Assembly: GCA_015698045.1 (NCBI GenBank)
Contig: BLAL01000040.1
Location: 722,501-786,500, forward strand
Direction: 5' to 3'
Source: Rhizophagus clarus
Lineage: Eukaryota; Glomeromycota; Glomeromycetes; Glomerales; Glomeraceae
Length of the DNA stretch: 64,000 nucleotides
The notes under the pieces were generated by a model. It searched no databases. It was not told the origin of the DNA and saw only the letters and a list, made by a program, of their open reading frames with translations. This document shows, one piece after another, positions 36,765 through 47,256 of the stretch. Position numbers and translations under genes: made by a program. The first letter of the stretch is position 1. Each line of letters begins with the position of its first letter.

Positions 36765-36925
36765 TATTACGGGCCACAGTACCCCCCTATGTATAGTACC
36801 CCCTCAAGAAATTTGCAAGAATTTTAAAGTACCTGGGTACTTTACATAAAGAATTCCAATTTAAAGCTTAAAATTTTGTAAAATACCCAGGGTATAATAC
36901 TAGATTAATATATAATGTATATTTC
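36765..36925. mobile_element. Left half of a MITE split by later insertions
   Basis: It begins with TACCGTATATTACGG and GCCACAGTAC and includes CCCCCTATGTATAGTA. The mirrored right half, ending GTACTGTGACCTGTGATATA then CGGTA, lies at 63620-63774. Both halves abut the same relative TA of the old terminus, so they are parts of one insertion. Confidence 0.6.
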
Positions 36926-36947
36926 AGATATATAAAAATGCTGAAAC
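36926..36947. repeat. Left minisatellite remnant with 5-7 bp target duplication
   Basis: The bases before the element (GATATATAAAAATGCTGAAAC) match a unit of the minisatellite on the right side. GAAAC at 36943-36947 is repeated immediately after the element at 62648-62652. With bases shared by the palindrome edge the match extends to TGAAACA. Confidence 0.7.
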
Positions 36948-37009
36948 AGTGGTTTGTTCTAGGACATAATAATATATTAATATATTATTATGTCCTAGAA
37001 CAAACCACT
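36948..37009. repeat. Perfect 62-bp terminal palindrome, left
   Basis: AGTGGTTTGTTCTAGGACAT begins the arm, the AT-rich centre is ATATATTAATATAT, and the arm closes with its exact complement. Symmetry fails at the next base on each side (C/T). It could fold into a 31-bp hairpin. The same palindrome ends the right repeat. Confidence 0.9.
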
Positions 37010-38130
37010 TGTCTCAGACTAATATGTCCTAAGACAATATAGTTTATTGATTAATATGTCTTAGGACAATATAGTTTATTGATTAATATGTCCTAAGACA
37101 ATATAGTTTATTGATTAATATGTCCTAAGACATTATAATCTATTAATTTATATGTCCTAAAGATGGGGTCTGTTTTTCCTTTTTGTGACCTGTTGGTTAG
37201 TAAATGTGGATGAAGTGCGCGCCTATTTGGTTGCCTGTTAAAATACCTAATTGTGGTAAAAAAATATCATGTTGGGTGGCGCAGTAAATTTGTAGTAAAA
37301 ATTTGGCCGACATTATACCATAATTCTGGCAGATCTTTAGAACATGTGATTCAGAGATTCAGCTTGGCGCCATGCTAGTGACCTGATAGTATCCTGGAAC
37401 TATCGTAGAACTGTTATGGAACTGGCAGGGAACTATCAAGGAGCTAGTATAGTCCTATTAATTCACCAGTTCTTTATGCTGGTTTGGATGCCAAATTATT
37501 ATGCCCAAAGTTCTAACTGAAATTATGGAATAATACTGGCTGAATTTATACTGCGCCTTACTGCGCCAGTCATGTGATACTGTTCCGGCGACAGAACTCC
37601 CTCACATAGTTACGGGCTAGTGACGGAAATGTTCTGGGAATGTTTCCGGTACCCAATATATATGCATTTGTGTCACATATTTTTTGTATTCATATATTTC
37701 CGAAATCTTTCTAGCCCCAGTCTGGTAGTCCATTGGTTAGTAGAGAATTGGAAGTGTAATCTGTATTATCTTAGTCTGACCCATTTGTTTACCAGCCATT
37801 TCGCATCCCAACTATTACCTATTTGTTGCCAGTATATGTATGCCAATTTCGTGTCTGTCGTTAGAGGTGCATTATGTATTATCATGACCAGCCCATTTAT
37901 ACCATACCCGAGTACATGTCTAGAAAGATGAAGGCTTCTCCCAATATTTTATATAATGATTACAGAGTTACCTTCACTTGTTGATACATATCAGTTGCCT
38001 ATTTATTGCCGGTACATGTATGCCAATTTTGATTGCCGGTATAGGCGGTATATATTGATTCTGACCAGGCCCAAAATTGTATAACCGGTTTGCGTTAATG
38101 AGGGCCTCACATATCCGAGTATATACCATC

Positions 38131-38176
38131 AAGATGAAGCCTTCTTTTAATTTTTTATATAATATTTCCGAAGAAG
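38131..38176. promoter_or_regulatory. GAAGCCTTC hairpin in the 5' leader of the polymerase gene
   Basis: The inverted arms GAAGCCTTCTTT and GAAGAAGGCTTC enclose an AT-rich loop with TTATATAAT. The structure recurs in the right TIR (61412-61460) and behind the helicase gene (57668-57713). It may be a regulatory or replication motif; the function is unknown. Confidence 0.5.
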
Positions 38177-38323
38177 GCTTCACTTTTTCAGATACATCTG
38201 GTTGCCTTTCTTTCACGCCTTGCCATCTAAGTTTGCTATCACTTCTTTTTTGCAACTATCGAAAAAAATAAATTAAACATTTCCAAAATTTATAGAGATA
38301 GTATAACTTTTCGAACTAACACC

Positions 38324-41300
38324 ATGCATACACCAACTAATTTTGACCAAACTGATCGCTCCAGAACCGCCCCAGCCCTCCGCTATGACGGCGCCAGCCC
38401 CTTAGTTGGTATCCCATCACGTAATGATATTGTGGTAGAATTCGATAATGGGATGACCATTATACTTCAACAAAGCCTATCTGGCAAGCAACCCATACAT
38501 TTCATGCCTACTGAAGTTAGTGATGATACCTCCGAATATGTAAATGGTATCTCCTCCTATATTTTGCGTATTACTGGTACTTTGATTAATGGACAAAAAG
38601 CAGTCGTAAAAATTACAGGCATTAAGCCCTTCTTTGATGTCGAAGTACCTGAAGAGATGCCACTATCTACATTTAAGACCAGATTAGTAAATATATTATC
38701 CAATACTCTCAAAGGTACATCAAAATTTGGGATCGAGAATATTAATGCTTTCCCACTTCAAGGATATTATACAGAGAAAAAATCATATATACGTGTTATT
38801 ACTTGGAATCAATTTGACCGGTATAATGCGTTAAAGGCAGTTCGTGAAGTCAGTATCCGTACAGCTTCTGATGATCTAACCCCAATATATTATTACCGCA
38901 AAGTAGCCCGTGAAAAAAGATTACCTCTTTCAAGTTGGGTAACGTTAAGTAATTATTTCCACGAATATATTCAAAGGGATACTTATCTCTTCCAAGTTTC
39001 TGTGAATAATTACAATCCAACAAGTGAGGACGATTATAATAATCCATTATTCTCCTCAGCTCTTTCACGGGATTGAACTCTTGTTCTCACATGGGACATA
39101 GAGACATATACCGTATTCTCCCGATTTTAAGCACCACCCGAATTTAAGCACCACCCCGACTTTTGACCAAAATACTTGAAAAACAAAAATAAGCACCACC
39201 TCAGATTTTAATTTTTCTTTATTAAATTTCATATTTTATTCAAAATAAACTTTATTTACAATTCATCATTTCAATTTCTCTTTCATCATGTATCATCGCA
39301 ATTTCGCAATTATATATATAGAACACGATAAAAAATTATTGGGATACACAAGTACAAAAATTCCGATGTGTAAAAATGTGAATTTTAAGTAAAAAAAAAT
39401 ACTTCTGAATTTAGGCACCACCCCCAACTTTAGCCGGAATTTTCCTTCAAAAATGTGGTGCTTAAAATCGGAAGAATACGGTAGTTCGCTCAGACTAGGT
39501 AAATTCCCTACTGCTCAGAGCGATGAATCTAACGTATTTATGATCGGCATGTCAGTTCATTGGAAAGATGACCCTAATCCATTAAAACGGATCTGTCTTG
39601 TTGATGTTGAAACCGCCCCAGACCCTCGCTGGACCACAATTATATGTGAGAATCAAGTAAATCTGTTAAAAGCCTTCGCCTTGTGTTGTAAACTACTAGC
39701 CCCAGATATACAAATAGGTTTTAACGATTCACAATATGACTGGAGATTTATTGTAGAGAAGGCGAAAAAGCTAGGGATTTTTGAATGGATGTTTAATCAA
39801 ATGTCATTAAAGCCTTCAAGCCTCGAAAAAATTACAAAATGGCAATATCAGTATAATAAGATAAAAGTTAATGATAGGGATTTCCATTCGAAGCATCTTA
39901 AAATCCCCGGGTACGTAGCTATTGATGTCTGACCATGTTTTATGAAATTCTATCCTAAGGCCGAAAAGAGCAGTTTAGCATATTACCTAAAGGAGTGTGA
40001 ACTCGATAACAAGCTGGATATGCCTTTCCATCGTATGTTTAAGTATTATGGAAGGGCATTAAAAAAAACCAATGCTACAACGGCTGAGCAGATGCGCGAA
40101 GTAGCCGAATATTGTATTATTGATGCTATTAGCTGTCAGCGGTTAATGGTAAAGCGTAATGCAATTAACGAGTACAGGGAGGTAGCATCCGTAGCCTTCA
40201 TATCATTATATGATTCACATTATTTTGCAGTAGGAATGAAAGTGCGTAATCTTTTAAGTGCCGGTGCGTGGCAGGAAGGGATTTTAACTAGCACAATTCC
40301 ATGTGAACAAACGGAAACAGGGAAGTACCCTGGAGCCTATGTTTTCCCACCGGTAAAGGGTCTCGAAAATAGACGACCTATAACCGGCTTAGACTTTGCA
40401 TCATTGTATCCAAGCCTTATCATGACATACAATCTCTCACCTGATAAAATCATTTTATCTCAAGAGCGTGCCAAATCTTTAAAGGAGAGCGGTAAAAAGC
40501 TTCATGAAATTAATTTCCAATTCAATGGTCGTGATGTTCTCGCATGGTCTATAGAGCATGAAAACCAAGCTGAAATGAAAGGCCTTTATCCAAAAGTATT
40601 AGAGGAGTTGCTTATTAGACGAAATTCACTAAAAAGACGTCTTGCTCCATTAAAGGATAAAAAAGAAGAATTAGAAAAGGAGATTAGTTTGGCGGAAGCA
40701 AGGGGCGAAGACGTTACAGATGCTCTAAAATCTGAATACTCTTCAGTTTCCTTTATTGTCGCCTGTCTAGACGCAAAACAACTCGCTTTAAAAGTGTATA
40801 TGAATACGTTTTACGGTGAAGCCGGGAATAGTGGATCTCCTTTCTTCTTGCGAGCATTAGCAGGCGGAGTAACATCAGCTGGCCAGCGGAATATCAAGCT
40901 TATTGCCGACCTTGTCAGAAGTAAAGGGTTCGGTGTAAAATATGGGGACACTGATTCATTATACCTTGTTTGTCCAGAAGAATATTTCTGGGAGTGTGAT
41001 GAGAAATACTTTTCAGAAAAGATATCGAAGGAAAAGTACTGGGAGGGGATGGTGGGAATATCTATGGAGGCAATGAGCAAACTCCGAGGCGAAGTTAATG
41101 ACTTTCTCAGGGAAGATAACGGATCCCCTTATCTCAAAATGGCATATGAGGAAGTCTTATTTCTGGTAGTATTTACTGGAAAGAAAAAATACTACGGCAT
41201 CTCACATACAAGTAAGCCCAACTTTAATAATAAGCTTTTCATTCGAGGGGTTGAGATTGTAAAGCGGGGACAGTCTAAACACTTTCGTGAGGTGGGTAAG

Positions 41301-42425
41301 AAGGTCATGGATGAATCTATGAGGCTGGATAATGATAATACTCGCACCTTGCATCGGATTGTGAAGGACGTGCTCAAAGAGACCATAAATGATATTTTGC
41401 AGATAGATCTTAATGGAGTGATTAAAACTGCTGTGTGAAAGCCCGATAAAAATAACAAGAGTGTCCAGCATTTCATTTCACGAATGCGAGATAGACACAC
41501 CCGTGAAGAAGCGGATGCCAAACGGCTCATAAAAAAGGGCCTAATACCCGAGCCTTATCTTTATGAAATCCCAGAACCAGGCGAACGCTTTGAGTATATT
41601 GTAGTTGAGAATGATTCGTCGCAGAGGGTAGGAGATAAAATGGAGTATCCAGAGGTAGTGAGGCGATTAGGTAAAAAGATTGATATCAGTTATTATCTGA
41701 AAACCGTTGTTGGCCTCTGTGCGCGATTTATAAACTATGATGATAGACACCAGCCATCATCTGAAATTGTGCTGGGGGCCTTAAAAAAGTTAAAAGATGG
41801 TAATAAAGCAGGTGATAGTAAAGCGGATGATGGTGGGGTGGATGGAGACGATCTGGACGAAGACGAAGATGATGAAGACGAAATGGACGAAGATGAGGTA
41901 TCAAAAATAAGAGATGCCTTAGCGCAGAAATTGGCTGAAAAGTGGATTAGGGGGTATATCAAAAGCCAACATGATGGTCCGAAAAAAGATAAAACCATCA
42001 TATCTCATTTATGGGAAGGGGCACGCATTTACGCGAAAAAAATATTTGATACTACTTATGCCGACAAGGGAGAACACCTGACTAAGAATGCTTATTACCA
42101 ATCATTCCTCAATGCCCTAGATAAGCAAGAAGAATCCATCCGCTTAAAACTTTCATCATTGCTTAAAGAAATTTCCAAGGTTGATATAGAGTATAGAGAA
42201 AGTATATATAAATTAGTTACTAAGAAGCGGGTAATGTCTTTAAAACAATATTTAATATCATATTATTTGGATGAGTGTAAGCTACTAGCAGATTTCCGAA
42301 ACATATGGTACAAAGTGGTTGGCCTAGAAATCACACGCTACCAAACATTGTCGAAATTACAGGATAGCAAAAAAGATGATTCATCCGAATCAGATATAGA
42401 CGAGATTATCGAATTATATGGATAA
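38324..42425 (+). pseudogene. Family B DNA polymerase with 3'-5' exonuclease, disrupted
   Basis: Without a 371-bp MITE the frame has about 1,242 codons. The exonuclease motifs are DIETY (Exo I, cut by the MITE), GFNDSQYDW (Exo II) and YCIIDA (Exo III). The polymerase motifs are DFASLYPSLI (A), KVYMNTFYGEAG (B) and YGDTDSLY (C). This is the RNA-primed, Pol delta/large-DNA-virus type, and it would copy the element. The start ATG lies in the TIR, so the first 13 residues are shared with the OBP-helicase gene. In-frame TGA codons occur at 39074, 39930 and 41436; the final stop is TAA. The C-terminal region has an acidic insert (DLDEDEDDEDEMDEDE). The transcript cannot make a full enzyme unless the stops are read through and the MITE is removed. 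Confidence 0.9.
39111..39481. mobile_element. 371-bp MITE inserted in the polymerase gene
   Basis: The inverted ends CCGTATTCTCCCGATTTTAA and TTAAAATCGGAAGAATACGG are flanked by a TA duplication (39109-39110 and 39482-39483). Inner GCACCACC motifs also repeat inverted. It has no ORF. It splits Exo I after DIETY. Element plus one TA is 373 bp, which exactly accounts for the frame change between the two polymerase parts. It is a non-autonomous Tc1/mariner- or pogo-type transposon by TA target. Confidence 0.85.
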
Positions 42426-42551
42426 GTACTCTTAGCGGGATGTGGCAATTTCAGCTAAGAAACTTAGGCGTTAAGGCGCTTCGCATAATATTATTTACAT
42501 ATTTTTTCTCGTGCAATAATACTGGCTAACTTCAATTTCTATCTTCGAACT

Positions 42552-42929
42552 TCAGCGATAAGTGCGCCTCCGATCATACAGCCCAGCGTCAGAAATACCC
42601 GGAGACGATAAAAAATAGTTCTGGTTAGGAGAATACTCAGTATTACTTTTTTTCCTTGAATTCCACCATTTCCTGACCACGAACCATATAACCACAATCA
42701 GTAGCCCATCCATTTCCTTTTCAATACCACTGGCTTGAATTATACAAATTTTTTTGAGAATGATATTATTAAATGGTGCCCCCAATCTGCTTCTAATTGC
42801 AGTCTGAAGGTCAATATAACTTCCATTTTTGCGAATTGAAATTGCCTGCATTACTTTAATACATGGAATATTCACAAGTTCTCCTATAGGAACAATAAGA
42901 CAATTGAGAGTAATGTTTTCATCGGTCAT
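42552..42929 (-). CDS. Hypothetical protein, possible Crinkler-like N-terminus
   Basis: The ORF encodes 125 residues. The opening ITLNCLIVPIGELVNIPCIK, then NGSYIDLQTAIRSRLG, loosely resembles a CRN-type ubiquitin fold. A hydrophobic stretch (GLLIVVIWFVV) and a basic segment follow. I do not recognise it with confidence. It is the first minus-strand gene after the polymerase, in a tail-to-tail arrangement. Confidence 0.4.
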   Translation of the reverse strand: MTDENITLNCLIVPIGELVNIPCIKVMQAISIRKNGSYIDLQTAIRSRLGAPFNNIILKKICIIQASGIEKEMDGLLIVVIWFVVRKWWNSRKKSNTEYSPNQNYFLSSPGISDAGLYDRRRTYR

Positions 42930-43611
42930 TTTTGATTCCTAAATACAAGACCCATGGTGAGAAAAACTCATTCCCATACATACATAGCTTCTGGCATATA
43001 CATACCTCAATTATTTTTGCGGAAAGTTGGCTGAACTTCCACATACCATTACAGCTTTATATATATGCCTGGGAAAAAGTTAAGGAGGCATGAGGCGTGA
43101 TTAGTATTGTCGTATGATGCCAAGAGCTCCATGAAAGCACATGCAAACGGAATCTTCTTACCTTTTCACATGTAGATCTACCGGAGAGACTATAGTTGGT
43201 TTTACGCCTGGCGATCTCGAAATTCCAAAATTCTCAGCCTTTCATAACATATGCTTTTAACGTTAATATTTACTTTTAGAGCTGGTCCTGTGTTGCTTGT
43301 AGACATTCTTTCATGTGAAGCGCCTGTGAAGCAGGCCATTTTTCTCATGTTTGTTTGGGAAAAAATAAAGAATAAAGGTTAATATATTTTTTAAATATGC
43401 TTTAGCGCCTTAACGGCTGTCGCACAGACCTATTATGTGATTGGCCTATTTTTGTCGCACATGAGTACATGCATTGTGGCCCAGCAAAAAATCTTCTGAA
43501 CTGATGATCACCGCTCCGGATCAGTTGGATCAGTTAGATCAGTAGAGTATCACAATTCCAATGCCAGTTCCCAATTAAGAAGTTCATCGTCCATAACCAT
43601 CACAGACATCT
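42930..43611. other. Spacer with element-specific repeats
   Basis: No gene was recognised. The part 43455-43560 is a copy of the accessory-gene spacer repeat (GTGGCCCAGCAAAAAATCTT, then TGATGATCACCGCTCCGGA). It also contains GCGCCTTAACGGC, the inverse of motifs near 42470 and 47825. Confidence 0.6.
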
Positions 43612-44283
43612 TCATCCCTCTGATTCGGTCTCGTCCTCAGAGCACGAATATTCAGACTCTGTTTCAGTGTATTCTGAATCATAATACTCACTTAGATCAA
43701 GATTCTCCATAGCCGTATAATGCTTGAAAAACTTGGTTATTATGACCTTCCCATCTGAGTTATTTTCGGTAAAATTAGAGAATAATAATTCATAGAATGT
43801 ATATAACGGCGGAGACAGTATATCAATGCCATTTCTTACGTAATAAAGTCTTTTCTCTTCATTATTTTCCCAATATCTTGTATCGCGTTTATCAATCCTA
43901 CATTCCAACCTAATTAGCCAATTATTACCTAAAACCACATCATATTCAGGCTTGTCAACGACTAAGAAATGCTCGTTTGATTTTCCCACATACGAGAGGG
44001 GTTTCAGCTCAAAGATATTAGGTAAAGAAATGGAGACTTCTTCATCACGAACCCATCCTCTTACCATTACCTTCTTGCCAGCGTTTGTTGCGCCAATGCC
44101 AAGATCTTTTACTGCGGGATATTCTGAACCATAGATTCTAGTAATATATAAACCAATTTTTTGGGTAAGTGTTTTACTGATACTATTATACCTGGATTTA
44201 GGGTCAATCAATGCCTTAACAGTTACTTTATCATAAATGAATAAACACTCTACTATTAATCTTTTGCGAATTTCTCGAGTCAC
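43612..44283 (-). CDS. Retropepsin-like aspartic protease fold protein
   Basis: The ORF encodes 223 residues. VKALIDPKSRYNSISKTLTQ followed by KIGLYI, and later FLVVDKPEYDVVLGNNWLIR, follow the retropepsin layout (aliDTGA..n.Is..l, then f.vv....dvvLG.dWL). The catalytic DTGA is replaced by DPKS: the Asp is kept, but the flap-anchoring Thr-Gly is lost, so activity is doubtful. The C-terminus is an acidic Ser/Glu/Tyr-rich tail. Such domains occur in retroelement Gag-Pol and in Ddi1-type host proteins. Here it stands alone in the accessory array. Confidence 0.55.
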   Translation of the reverse strand: MTREIRKRLIVECLFIYDKVTVKALIDPKSRYNSISKTLTQKIGLYITRIYGSEYPAVKDLGIGATNAGKKVMVRGWVRDEEVSISLPNIFELKPLSYVGKSNEHFLVVDKPEYDVVLGNNWLIRLECRIDKRDTRYWENNEEKRLYYVRNGIDILSPPLYTFYELLFSNFTENNSDGKVIITKFFKHYTAMENLDLSEYYDSEYTETESEYSCSEDETESEG

Positions 44284-44575
44284 CTCATCTTTCTATATAT
44301 TATTTATACTGCAACATTTTTTAAGATCCTGTATCGATAGATTCTTTAGAATAAAGGGTATTAATTCAGGTGCAAGCCGATCAAGCAAATTAGTTGTATG
44401 CATTTTATACGATTAGAAGAATTTTCAATCGGGAAAAAATAGAGATAGTTGGCATATATGTTTTCTTTTTCGAATATATATGCAAAAATTATTATGTCGT
44501 ACAGACCTGTCTAGTGATCCACTTATTTTTTTGTTGCACAATCTGTGGCCCAGCAAAAATCTTCCGAGCTGATGA
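44284..44575. other. Spacer repeat copy B
   Basis: It holds the upstream motif TTTTCAATCGG (44422-44432), also present before the next gene at 45280. It also holds GTGGCCCAGCAAAAATCTTC (44545 on), matching spacers A and C. The last coding bases and stop of the 44576 gene lie within this repeat. Confidence 0.6.
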
Positions 44576-45256
44576 TCACTGCTCTGGACTACCTTCGCTC
44601 GGGTTAGTTATCCAATATATGCCTCTCAATAAGTATTGTACCCCATTCAGATTAGCAATATCGGACTGACTAATATAATCTTTAAACCCAGTTATAATAC
44701 CAGTCACTGATTCTTTTTTCGCCTGAATAAGCATTTCTACCAATTCACGATAATAAATATTTTTTGCAATACATCTCATATTTTCTCGTGTTAATCCACT
44801 ATAGAATTCACTTCTAAAATGACCTTTACAGAGTTTGATGATATCATTACTTTTCTTCGCCTTTAAACAGTAATCCACTATTGATTCTTCACCTTGAATA
44901 AACAATCTACATTGGAACTTCTCAATACCTTCCGGCCATATTTCCCATCGAAGTTTATGCGGATAATATGGCAATTCTATCAGACTCAAAATATGTGGAA
45001 GATAGAAAGCATCAGAATGTATAAATACATGGAATAATGATGATGGATTTCTTACATTGGGCAGACTATATACAAATTGCTTAAGCGCTTTCTCTTTCCA
45101 ATGCCTAACTGCCTTTGTCCTCCAGTAGGTTTTGATTGTGCAAAAAAGGTCGTCCCAGTATCTCCACTCATCGGGATTCCCTTCATTACCCCATTCATAT
45201 CTCGATTCATATTCTTTGATAAATTCATTGTAGCCTTCATCTGCGTCATCTGACAT
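44576..45256 (-). CDS. Orphan element protein (family also at 56423)
   Basis: I start at MSDDADEGYNEF (226 residues), because the 40 preceding residues lie in spacer repeat C. It is rich in Trp and charged residues. The segment TKAVRHWKEKALKQF, then PSSLFHVFIHSDAFYLPHIL, aligns with TKAWRNNVLMKF, then GALYDAFIKTDVLGLEHIL in the 56423 pseudogene, so this is an element-specific paralogous family. No known domain was recognised. The C-terminus runs into the spacer repeat. Confidence 0.6.
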   Translation of the reverse strand: MSDDADEGYNEFIKEYESRYEWGNEGNPDEWRYWDDLFCTIKTYWRTKAVRHWKEKALKQFVYSLPNVRNPSSLFHVFIHSDAFYLPHILSLIELPYYPHKLRWEIWPEGIEKFQCRLFIQGEESIVDYCLKAKKSNDIIKLCKGHFRSEFYSGLTRENMRCIAKNIYYRELVEMLIQAKKESVTGIITGFKDYISQSDIANLNGVQYLLRGIYWITNPSEGSPEQ

Positions 45257-45435
45257 TTTGCTAGTAGATTGATTAAATATTTTCAATCGGAAAAATAGGT
45301 TAATCATTGCTTGTTTCTGTCGCACATGAGTACATGCAATGTGGCTCAGCAAAAAATCTTCTGAGCCGATGATCATCGCTTCGGACTAGCTAGATCGGTA
45401 GAGTACCACCATTCCGTAGAGGACTGTGTTAATTC
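45257..45435. other. Spacer repeat copy C
   Basis: It contains CGCACATGAGTACATGCAAT, GTGGCTCAGCAAAAAATCTT, then TGATGATCATCGCTTCGGA and TCGGTAGAGTA. The order and near-identity match spacer A (43455-43560). Confidence 0.65.
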
Positions 45436-46776
45436 CTAACTAAGAAACGCGGAAATAATATTCTGAGCACCACCAGCCTGTTTAAGATAATCATTAAATG
45501 CGGTAATAAAAACATTCGGAGTTTCGGCTGTGCCCATAATCATCGGAGGAGGTACATCATTATCATAGGCAACTTCATCCTCTGATTCAGTTTCGGAGCT
45601 AGAAGATTCTGAATCAGAACACCAGTAATCTGCATCAAAATTTTCGATATGAATATTTGGATTTAGCTGGTCTATGGCTTTTTTGCTAATATTTTTACAT
45701 CCATCCAAACCTAGAAATTTTAAATTGAGACATGAACGAGCAATTTCTTTGATAGTCGTACTGGTAATATTACAGCAACTAAGGTCAAGATGTTGGAGCT
45801 TTGGACAGAAACGTATAACATTACAAATTGATGGTTCACTAACAAAATCACAGCCATCCAGATCGAAATGTTCTAATTTATGGCAAGAATGGGCCAGTGC
45901 TTCAGTAACCTCATCACCAATATCATTATGACCGATCTCTAAATGTCTTAAATTCGGAGATCTTTTGATGATAGCTATAATCAATTCATCATTCTGCAAA
46001 GCCATAGCCCCACTAAAGTCAAGATACTCTATATTGAAACATCTCTGTATTATCATACTAGCATCTTTGACATCCCCCTTACTATATGAAATATCAAGAA
46101 TTCGTAAATTTAGGCATGAGTTCAAGATGCAACTTATAGATTTATCTGTGATCCAACGTGCTTCGGCAAAATGGAACTCTTGTAAATCATGACAATTATC
46201 TGCAATTACAAACAAAGATTTATCGGTAATATTTCTGCAGTAGGAAATATTTAGATATTCTAATTTACGGCATGATCCTACGATCGCATATATACCTTTA
46301 TCAGTTATTTCTTGGGCATCCCACAGATTGAGATATCTCAAATTAGGATACGATTCCGCTATTATAAATAGTGATCTATTAGCAAAACCTATACTATTTT
46401 TGAAATCTAAATGAATTATATTTGGGAATGTATCTACAATACTTTTAATTTTTTTATCTGAAAGTGAATGGTAATAAGTAATTTCTAGATGGGTTACATT
46501 CGAGACATAAGCTGGCTTATACTTTTCGCATATTATTTTTACAAATCTCTCCAAACGAGTACGGTCTCTCTCTTGATATGTATAATCGTCTGGAAAATAA
46601 TGGCCATATTTCAGGTCATTCTCCTTTAGTTCAATGTGTTTCCATAAGCTAGGAACAGCACATCTGTACCAAAGCCGGCAAACAAACAGGGTGGGATAGA
46701 GTGACTTATCTAGTGCTAAAAAATGTAAAATATGTTCTAATAGTTCTGGTAAATAAAAGATGCTTGAATGCGCCAT
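45436..46776 (-). CDS. F-box/LRR protein (AMN1/Grr1-like)
   Basis: Using the second Met (MAHSSIF) gives 446 residues. The F-box is residues 7-50 ([20 protein letters not shown], then [14 protein letters not shown]). About eleven cysteine-containing LRRs follow (for example [20 protein letters not shown] and [15 protein letters not shown]). The tail is acidic and Ser/Glu-rich. It would act as the substrate receptor of an SCF ubiquitin ligase, possibly to manipulate host proteins. It is intact, in contrast to the broken replication genes, and lies inside the accessory array. Host capture is plausible, since the fungus has many such genes. Confidence 0.85.
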   Translation of the reverse strand: MAHSSIFYLPELLEHILHFLALDKSLYPTLFVCRLWYRCAVPSLWKHIELKENDLKYGHYFPDDYTYQERDRTRLERFVKIICEKYKPAYVSNVTHLEITYYHSLSDKKIKSIVDTFPNIIHLDFKNSIGFANRSLFIIAESYPNLRYLNLWDAQEITDKGIYAIVGSCRKLEYLNISYCRNITDKSLFVIADNCHDLQEFHFAEARWITDKSISCILNSCLNLRILDISYSKGDVKDASMIIQRCFNIEYLDFSGAMALQNDELIIAIIKRSPNLRHLEIGHNDIGDEVTEALAHSCHKLEHFDLDGCDFVSEPSICNVIRFCPKLQHLDLSCCNITSTTIKEIARSCLNLKFLGLDGCKNISKKAIDQLNPNIHIENFDADYWCSDSESSSSETESEDEVAYDNDVPPPMIMGTAETPNVFITAFNDYLKQAGGAQNIISAFLS

Positions 46777-46832
46777 AAATGATATACATTTAAACAAAAA
46801 ATAAAATTAGCCGAGCCTAATTCACTGGTAGA
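46777..46832. other. Short spacer with partial spacer repeat
   Basis: It contains ATAAAATTAGCCG (also at 47808-47820). It runs into GATCACTGCTCCAGACTAG, which matches the GATCACTGCTCTGGACTA end of spacer B. Confidence 0.5.
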
Positions 46833-47186
46833 TCACTGCTCCAGACTAGTTAGGTGATCAGAAAGTTGATTAATCTTATTTTTTATCATTTGTATTTTCC
46901 CCTGATGTTTTCTCCGGGCTAGGTGCTTCTGAATCCTTTGATGCTTAATCATGTTTACTATTTCATCAATATCAGAATCAGATGAACTGGATTCAGATGA
47001 GCTGGATTCAGATGAATTACTCTCCGATGAAGATCTAGACTCAGAAGAACTACTTTCAGATGACGAACTAGTCTCGGATGACGAACTAGACTCAGATGAG
47101 TTTGATTCAGACGAACTAGTCTCAGGTGAAGTAGAATTGGGCGGGATATTAGTTAAGGCTGTCAAATGCTTTGGGTCACTTTCCAT
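46833..47186 (-). CDS. Ser/Glu-rich low-complexity protein with basic C-terminal helix
   Basis: The ORF encodes 117 residues. Residues 18-70 are almost only Ser and Glu, and residues 75-117 form a basic amphipathic, possibly coiled-coil helix (MIKHQRIQKHLARRKHQGK). No domain was recognised. The low-complexity part could be a phosphorylated linker. The mirror ORF on the plus strand is an artefact of the TCAGATGA repeat. Confidence 0.5.
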   Translation of the reverse strand: MESDPKHLTALTNIPPNSTSPETSSSESNSSESSSSSETSSSSESSSSESRSSSESNSSESSSSESSSSDSDIDEIVNMIKHQRIQKHLARRKHQGKIQMIKNKINQLSDHLTSLEQ

Positions 47187-47256
47187 TTTGATTATTTATA
47201 AATTAAACTTAATATCTTTGATCGGAAAATATGCAAAGTGCCTGATTCGGCCCACT

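Larger units (their letters stand above)
36948..38362 (+). repeat. Left terminal inverted repeat, 1,415 bp
   Basis: Its inverse lies at 61233-62647 with exactly the same length and few mismatches. From the outside in it has the palindrome, four sub-repeats of about 32 bp (37021-37140), a GCGCGCC motif, two ORFs of 93-103 codons present in both arms, a GAAGCCTTC hairpin (38131-38175), the start region and the first 13 codons of the polymerase gene. Confidence 0.9.

Noticed and set aside
37620..38255. ORFs of 93-103 codons in the TIRs, present in both arms
   Set aside because: Conservation is explained by the TIR duplication itself, the frames overlap on opposite strands, and no domain is recognisable. 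They were not called as genes.
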